Assembly (NCBI RefSeq): GCF_006538885.1
Contig: NZ_BJLY01000001.1
Coordinates: 248,001-312,000 of the forward strand
Length of the DNA stretch: 64,000 nucleotides
Direction of reading: 5' to 3'
DNA from: Gluconobacter roseus NBRC 3990
Lineage (GTDB): Bacteria > Pseudomonadota > Alphaproteobacteria > Acetobacterales > Acetobacteraceae
Shown: positions 59,615 to 64,000 of the stretch, piece after piece
Position numbering within the stretch: position 1 is the stretch's first letter
Layout of the letters: the number at the start of each line of letters is the position of its first letter
The notes under the pieces: generated by a model
Database searches by the model: none
What the model was told of the DNA's origin: nothing
The model's input: the letters and a program-made list of their open reading frames with translations, nothing else
Position numbers and translations under genes: made by a program

Positions 59615-61459
59615 TCAGGCCCGCAGGGCAGTCTGTTCCTGTTCCGCAAACACGTCTGTGGAATAGGTGCCGGTTGCCAGAATGGTGACGGAGAGAACGC
59701 CGAAATGGAGCGGCGCCCGATTGCCCAGTGGGATGAGGGCATTGCCGGTTGTCCAGCGGCAGTGTGCCTTCTCGGGTTCTGCCCAGCCATCGAGGGGCTG
59801 ATTTTCCATATGGGCTTCGAGATCGACTGTGGACCCGGAATCGAAGAACACGATATCCCCGACCAGAACGCCACGGACACGGCGGTCATCAACGAACGGC
59901 CCGATCATGTCGCATGGACGCGATGTGCGGGACATGAGCCTGACTGAACTGATGCCTGGCGGGATCATGAACAGGGTCCGGTCCTTTGTCTGTCGCATTG
60001 GATAGATGACCTGCCCATCTGATGCGACAAGGTGCAGATCGGGATCGTTCGTGGTTTGGGGCGTGTGAGCGCTGTCGGTTGCCGGCTCATGCTGCTGGCA
60101 GTCGGTGTGAGTGTATGCACGGGCCTCGATCTGCCGATACAGGGGTTCAACAACAGCCCGGCTGACTTCGAGGGGCGCTGCAGCATCCGCCCAGCTCTTG
60201 TGCTGGCCACCGATGGAAAGGATTTTTCCGTCCTGCCGGAACGTGTGCCGGTTGCCTGTATCGAGATAGCTTTCGGTCAGCATTCCGTCGGCCATGATGA
60301 CGGAATGGTCCTTGGTCTCGACATGGAAGTATTCATAGGAGGTCAGGGAACGGTCGTAGAAGATCGATTTGCCGTTGACCAGCATTCTGGCGGGGATGAA
60401 GCATCCGTCCATGAACAGGCAGTGCTCTGCTGTGATCAGCATGTCCTTGTGAGGGACATTGTCTGCAATGGCATTGGCGAGAATACGGATGGGATAGCCA
60501 GCCTGGTCATCCGGAAGGGCCGGGTTGGTGGTGGCCTGCCGACGGCCGGTCCAGATGAGTTTGCGGGCTGTGGGAGCGCCCTCGTGCCATGCCAGGATTT
60601 CGTCACCTGTGCGGAGATCCTGGATCGGTGTTTCACCGGATGGCGTACGGATCATGGAGTCAGCAAGGAAGCAGACACCAACATAGGTGTTGCCCTTGGA
60701 ATAGGTGATGCTGAGTGGGTTATTGCTCGAGCTCAGGGCATTATAGGTGCCGGCCTTGAGTGTAACGCCACTGGCAAGTGTTACGGTATAGGTCGCGATC
60801 TGAGTATTGTTGTTGCCACCAAACAGCGTAATGGTGCGCGCCGATCCGGTGCCGGAAATTGTATACCCGCTGATTGAGGTAACTGTATTCTGCAGCTCGA
60901 TCGTGTCTTTGGCTGGATTGTAGTTGGTGATGCTTGTTCCGCTCAGGTTGATGAGCGTTCCGCCACCATTCAGGACCAGTGTGCCACCGCCATTCCCGAA
61001 GCTGATTGTAGAGCCTGTCAGGACGCTGGCGAGATTGGAGCCGGAAACATAGGTTCCGCCTTCACTGATGTTGATTGTGGAGCCCTGCAGCGCGCTGGCA
61101 ACAAGTCCACTGGAAAAACTCAGCTGGCCGCCAATAACATTCAGCGTCAGTCCCGAGACTGCACTGACGCCCAGAGAAACAGTCGTGTCGCCGCCAATAT
61201 AGAAATTAACGGAACTCAGGGCATTCAGAAGAATATTGATGTCACCGGTTGATCCGGGAACGCTGACATAAGTCCCGCTCAGAAGACTTGCAAGAACATT
61301 TACTGAGCTATCCCCAGTAATGATGTTTCCTGTTGGGACATTTGAAAGAGTCTGGAGGGTGCTGCCTGAACTATCCTGTATGATTACAGTGCTTGTGAGG
61401 CCCAGGAAACCATTCTGCGTGACGGTATAAGTAGCATCAGCATCGCTATACGAAGTCAT
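59615..61459 (-). CDS. Beta-repeat surface protein with C-terminal Hint domain
   Basis: 614 residues. Residues 1-255 are Ser/Thr/Gly-rich, strand-forming repeats (VNVLASLLSGTYVSV, INILLNALSSVNFYI, SGLVASALQGSTINISEGG, SGSNLASVLTGSTISFGNGG) without Cys. From C263 begins a Hedgehog/intein (Hint_2-type) domain: V-C263-FLADSMIRTPSGETPIQDLRTGDEIL, with TAEHCLFMDG as its Thr-x-x-His motif. Hint modules cut themselves off or esterify their own N-terminal part; proteins of this layout are common in acetic acid bacteria and presumably secreted. GGGGA precedes ATG 61459. Confidence 0.85.
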   Translation of the reverse strand: MTSYSDADATYTVTQNGFLGLTSTVIIQDSSGSTLQTLSNVPTGNIITGDSSVNVLASLLSGTYVSVPGSTGDINILLNALSSVNFYIGGDTTVSLGVSAVSGLTLNVIGGQLSFSSGLVASALQGSTINISEGGTYVSGSNLASVLTGSTISFGNGGGTLVLNGGGTLINLSGTSITNYNPAKDTIELQNTVTSISGYTISGTGSARTITLFGGNNNTQIATYTVTLASGVTLKAGTYNALSSSNNPLSITYSKGNTYVGVCFLADSMIRTPSGETPIQDLRTGDEILAWHEGAPTARKLIWTGRRQATTNPALPDDQAGYPIRILANAIADNVPHKDMLITAEHCLFMDGCFIPARMLVNGKSIFYDRSLTSYEYFHVETKDHSVIMADGMLTESYLDTGNRHTFRQDGKILSIGGQHKSWADAAAPLEVSRAVVEPLYRQIEARAYTHTDCQQHEPATDSAHTPQTTNDPDLHLVASDGQVIYPMRQTKDRTLFMIPPGISSVRLMSRTSRPCDMIGPFVDDRRVRGVLVGDIVFFDSGSTVDLEAHMENQPLDGWAEPEKAHCRWTTGNALIPLGNRAPLHFGVLSVTILATGTYSTDVFAEQEQTALRA

Positions 61460-61907
61460 GCCAATTCCCCTGTGTTAGGATTGCACTAACATAATATCCT
61501 GCCTCTAAGATGTGATGTTCAGCATTTGGAAACAGGATGTAGTTACTTCGTACTTTGCGGCGATTCTAATCAATAAAAAATTAACTCAAATAGAAGTTAC
61601 TCTAAGATTCATTTTGACTTGAAAGAATTTGATTGTTTTTGACAAACAGAATATTTCGATGCTGTTTGGGGTATTATTGCAATCTATAGGGGGCTTGATT
61701 GCAGGTTTGTTCCTGCTCTACTGCTCGGTCTAAATATTTGATTTATGGAAATTTTTTGACACAGACTTGCTAACGCAAAATTAACAGATATGCGACGTGT
61801 TTTGACGATATCTGTTGTTTTGCTGTGTGTGGGTTTTCTGAAATGCGGCGTAAAACGCTCAGGAATGGCGCAAAAACAGACCGCATTCATAACGATTAAA
61901 TTAATTT
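61460..61907. other. AT-rich 450-base region upstream of the Hint gene
   Basis: Nothing coding is supported. Clearly more AT-rich than its surroundings. It contains an inverted repeat AACAGATAT (61783-61791)/ATATCTGTT (61808-61816) with a 16-base spacer, and ATTGCA words at several places. Probably the long promoter/leader of the Hint-protein gene, perhaps bound by nucleoid proteins. Confidence 0.5.
61783..61816. repeat. Inverted repeat in AT-rich region
   Basis: AACAGATAT and ATATCTGTT, nine-base perfect arms, 16-base spacer. Possible operator or cruciform; no T-run. Confidence 0.4.
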
Positions 61908-62486
61908 TTAGAGAAGCTCGATTAACGCGATTCCAAGCGTAATGAGGATCAGCGCCGCCATAAGGACCAGAGCCAGACGTTTCTCGATGAAGTCACGGAT
62001 CGGTTCGCCGAAGGTGCGGAGCAGGGCGGCTTCGAGGAAGAAGCGGGCCCCACGGGTGACGATGCTGGCCGCGATGAATGGTAGCAGGGAGAAGTGGGCG
62101 GCCCCGGCGGCGAGTGTGACGAATTTGTAGGGGAGTGGGGTCAGGCCCTTGGCGAGAATGATCCAGACGCCGTAATGGCGGAACATGGCTTCCAGATTCA
62201 GGATGCGCTGGTCGGCATGATAGAAATGGGCGATCGGCATGCCGACATGCTCCATCAGGAATGCGCCGAGGATCCAGCCGATCAGCCCGCCTCCGACGCT
62301 GGCCAGTGTGCAGACGAATGCCAGAAACCAGGCCCGTTCGCGGTTGGCGAGCAGCATGGGTACGAGCATCAGGTCTACGGGAAGCGGGAAGACGGACGCT
62401 TCCGCCATGGCCACGACGATCAGCCACCATACGGCGCGCGGAGAGGCAGCCAGTTCGGTCACGCGGTTGTAAAGCAGTGTCAGCAT
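61908..62486 (-). CDS. DedA/YqaA-type membrane protein
   Basis: 192 residues. VWWLIVVAMAEASVFPLPVDLMLVPMLLANRERAWFLAFVCTLASVGGGLIGWILGAFLMEHVG and GVWIILAKGLTPLPYKFVTLAAGAAHFSLLPFIAASIVTRGARFF carry the SNARE-associated/DedA-type core with several membrane helices. Start ATG 62486 is chosen; the frame is open further but the extra part is not hydrophobic. Probably a lipid scramblase-like or membrane homeostasis protein. Divergent from cytochrome b561. Confidence 0.82.
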   Translation of the reverse strand: MLTLLYNRVTELAASPRAVWWLIVVAMAEASVFPLPVDLMLVPMLLANRERAWFLAFVCTLASVGGGLIGWILGAFLMEHVGMPIAHFYHADQRILNLEAMFRHYGVWIILAKGLTPLPYKFVTLAAGAAHFSLLPFIAASIVTRGARFFLEAALLRTFGEPIRDFIEKRLALVLMAALILITLGIALIELL

Positions 62487-62631
62487 GGCGGTCGGGTATT
62501 CCTGTAAGAGCCTGGGTGCTGTCCTACCCGCCTTGTGGGCGCTTGAAAATCCGTAACCCGGCGTCATGTGTGTTTCGTCGGGGGAACGGGTTATAGGAAA
62601 CGGAACCGTTCTTCCGGAGTGCTGCCGTTTC

Positions 62632-63180
62632 ATGGACAAGACCCTTCCGCCGTTCCAGCGTTATTCCCTTGTGGCCAGGATGTTTCACTGGAGCATGGCG
62701 GCGATCATCATTCCGCTGTGGCTGCTGGGGTTTTATGTCGGTCGGATCATGCCGCACGCGGCGACGCCGCAGAAGGCGCTTCTGCTGCTGATCCATAAGG
62801 AGATCGGACCGTTCATCATTGTCCTCACGGTCCTGCGGCTTGTCTGGCGGGCGACGCATCGACCGCCCTCCATGTCATCGGATATTCCGGAAGAAGAGCG
62901 TCTGGCGGTTCAGGCCGGGCATTTCGGGCTGTATGCGATGATGCTGATCGTGCCGCTGACGGGATGGGTACGGAGTTCCGTTCATGGGTTGCCGATCCCG
63001 ATGATGTGGGTCGTGAATCTGCCGCCACTGGCGCATAAGGCTCCGGTTTTCGTGCCGCTGGTGAATGTGCTGCACCAGTTCTCGTCATGGATTCTGGGCG
63101 TGCTGATTGCCGGGCATGTGATTGCGGCGCTGCTGCATCGTTATGGCCGCAGGGACAGGGTCATGGACCGGATGCTCTGA
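62632..63180 (+). CDS. Cytochrome b561
   Basis: 182 residues, four membrane helices with heme-ligand histidines H19 (RMFHWSMA), H55 (LIHKEIGP), H97 (AGHFGLYA) and H162 (AGHVIAALLH) at conserved places. YceJ/CybB-type b561 that moves electrons between quinol and periplasmic acceptors. ATG 62632 gives the usual N-terminus; the GGAG lies 13 bases before it, further than normal. Convergent with ccmB. Confidence 0.88.
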   Translation: MDKTLPPFQRYSLVARMFHWSMAAIIIPLWLLGFYVGRIMPHAATPQKALLLLIHKEIGPFIIVLTVLRLVWRATHRPPSMSSDIPEEERLAVQAGHFGLYAMMLIVPLTGWVRSSVHGLPIPMMWVVNLPPLAHKAPVFVPLVNVLHQFSSWILGVLIAGHVIAALLHRYGRRDRVMDRML

Positions 63181-63209
63181 AAGCTCCCGTATTGAATTGC
63201 AAAACCGGT

Positions 63210-63875
63210 TCAGCCCACGGCGGCTTTCAGGCCCTGTCCGGCGGCGAGGGGGCATAGCGGCAGGCAGGCGAACAAGCACGCTCCCAGCAGATCCAGACTG
63301 GCGGCAGGCGATGTTGCAAGCTGCCCGGCATAGGAGGAGGCCGCGCCGAAAATCAGCACAGGGGTTGCGAGTGGCAGAACCAGCAGCGGCAGAAGCACGC
63401 CACCCCGCCGCGCACCCAGGACGATCGAAGCTGCCATGCCGCCGAGGAGCGAGAGGGACATCGTACCCATCGCAAGGCCGAGCAGCAGGAGCGGAAGTTC
63501 CGAGCCTTTGACGCCGAGCATGATACCGAGCGGGATACTGGCGATCAGCAGCGGCAGGCCGGTCGTCAGCCAGTGGGCCGCCATCTTGGCAAAGGCTACG
63601 GCGGCCGGAGCCGGGCCGGTCAGCATCAGCAGGTCGAGGGAGCCGTCCTCAAGTTCTGCTCCGAACAGCCGATCCAAAGGCAGGAGGCAGGCGAGCAGGG
63701 CACAGACCCAGATGATGCCCGGCCCCATATGGCGCAGCAGGTCGGGCGAGGGGCCGAGCGCAAGCGGGAACAGGCTGCCGCATAAGATAAAGAACAGCAG
63801 TGACGCCAGCGTGTCGGCGCCGAAGCGGAACGCCAGACGGAGGTCACGGTCAATCAGGGCAAGAAAAGCGGTCAT
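63210..63875 (-). CDS. ccmB: Heme exporter CcmB
   Basis: 221 residues with six membrane helices: LALIDRDLRLAFRFGADTLASLLFFILCGSLFPLALGPSPDLLRHMGPGIIWVCALLACLLPLDRLFGAELEDGSLDLLM is the CcmB signature. Permease of the CcmABCD cytochrome c maturation complex. Its ATG overlaps the ccmA stop (ATGA). Confidence 0.95.
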   Translation of the reverse strand: MTAFLALIDRDLRLAFRFGADTLASLLFFILCGSLFPLALGPSPDLLRHMGPGIIWVCALLACLLPLDRLFGAELEDGSLDLLMLTGPAPAAVAFAKMAAHWLTTGLPLLIASIPLGIMLGVKGSELPLLLLGLAMGTMSLSLLGGMAASIVLGARRGGVLLPLLVLPLATPVLIFGAASSYAGQLATSPAASLDLLGACLFACLPLCPLAAGQGLKAAVG

Positions 63876-64000
63876 GACAGCCAGAAGGACTCTACATGTG
63901 CGAGCGAGGGCAGCTCGTGCGAACGGGTGTTGTCGAGGGGAAGCGGAACATGCGTCGTGACGATCATGGCGCCCCCCTTGGCGCGATGGGCTGCCATGAC
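63872..64000 (-). CDS. ccmA: Heme exporter ATPase CcmA, 3' end
   Basis: The last 42 residues of an ABC ATPase: AHRAKGGAMIVTTHVPLPL fits the H-loop of CcmA (here T-T-H). The gene begins beyond the right end of the window. Four-base overlap with ccmB. Confidence 0.85.
   Translation of the reverse strand, partial: VMAAHRAKGGAMIVTTHVPLPLDNTRSHELPSLAHVESFWLS

Noticed and set aside
61684-61890. 68-residue minus-strand open frame in the AT-rich region
   Set aside because: No ribosome site of note, no family, and it lies across the inverted repeat; unlikely to be coding.

Overview
This window is most likely from an acetic acid bacterium (Acetobacteraceae, probably Gluconobacter or a close relative). 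That rests on the alphaproteobacterial gene content (flagellar flgB-flgC-fliE-fliQ-fliR-flhB order, che operon, polyferredoxin-free Que operon), a moderately high GC core, and a beta-repeat Hint-domain surface protein of a kind common in this family. The family is inferred with fair confidence, the genus less so.

Left part (about 1-14.4 kb, accessory): the end of a TonB-dependent receptor is followed by a tightly coupled plus-strand operon. It encodes an acyl-CoA-dehydrogenase-like flavin monooxygenase, the alpha and beta subunits of a Rieske dioxygenase, an SDR, a flavin/2Fe-2S reductase, a ketopantoate-reductase-like enzyme, a class II aldolase, a flavin reductase, an amidase and two SnoaL-like proteins. 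A convergent MFS transporter closes it. The set closely matches the iac (indole-3-acetic acid catabolism) clusters of pseudomonads, with two extra enzymes. The Rieske alpha gene and the amidase gene each carry a +1 frameshift in a run of seven G. After a lipocalin-like/LysR divergent pair comes a decayed tyrosine integrase abutting tRNA-Glu, which suggests that the block entered as a genomic island.

Middle part (14.5-45 kb, core): minus-strand alaC-like, hom, glpX, recJ; an OmpA-like lipoprotein divergent from a ClpP-type protease; a diiron ferritin-like protein; recA; a flagellar export/rod cluster (flhB, fliR, fliQ, fliE, flgC, flgB); a GIY-YIG protein; fliO-fliP; a gamma-glutamyltransferase-like lipoprotein; a DsbA-like oxidoreductase; an EAL protein; a folate operon (folP, fused folB-folK, folE); an SDR; a hexapeptide acetyltransferase; class I fructose-bisphosphate aldolase; the queuosine precursor genes queE-queC-queD; a polysaccharide-export ABC transporter pair; a DUF3147 membrane protein; and tRNA-Asp.

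Right part (45-64 kb): a double-retropepsin lipoprotein, then a complete chemotaxis operon (receptor, STAS protein, CheY, CheA, CheW, CheR, CheB, second CheY, and a small protein that may be an atypical CheZ). Next come ispE and a TPR protein, a family-4-like uracil-DNA glycosylase without the usual Fe-S cysteines, a lytic transglycosylase, the Hint-domain beta-repeat protein with a 450-base AT-rich upstream region, a DedA/YqaA membrane protein, cytochrome b561, ccmB and the end of ccmA.

The flagellar, EAL and che genes form a motility theme. The catabolic block together with its transporters is the part most likely to represent an undescribed system.
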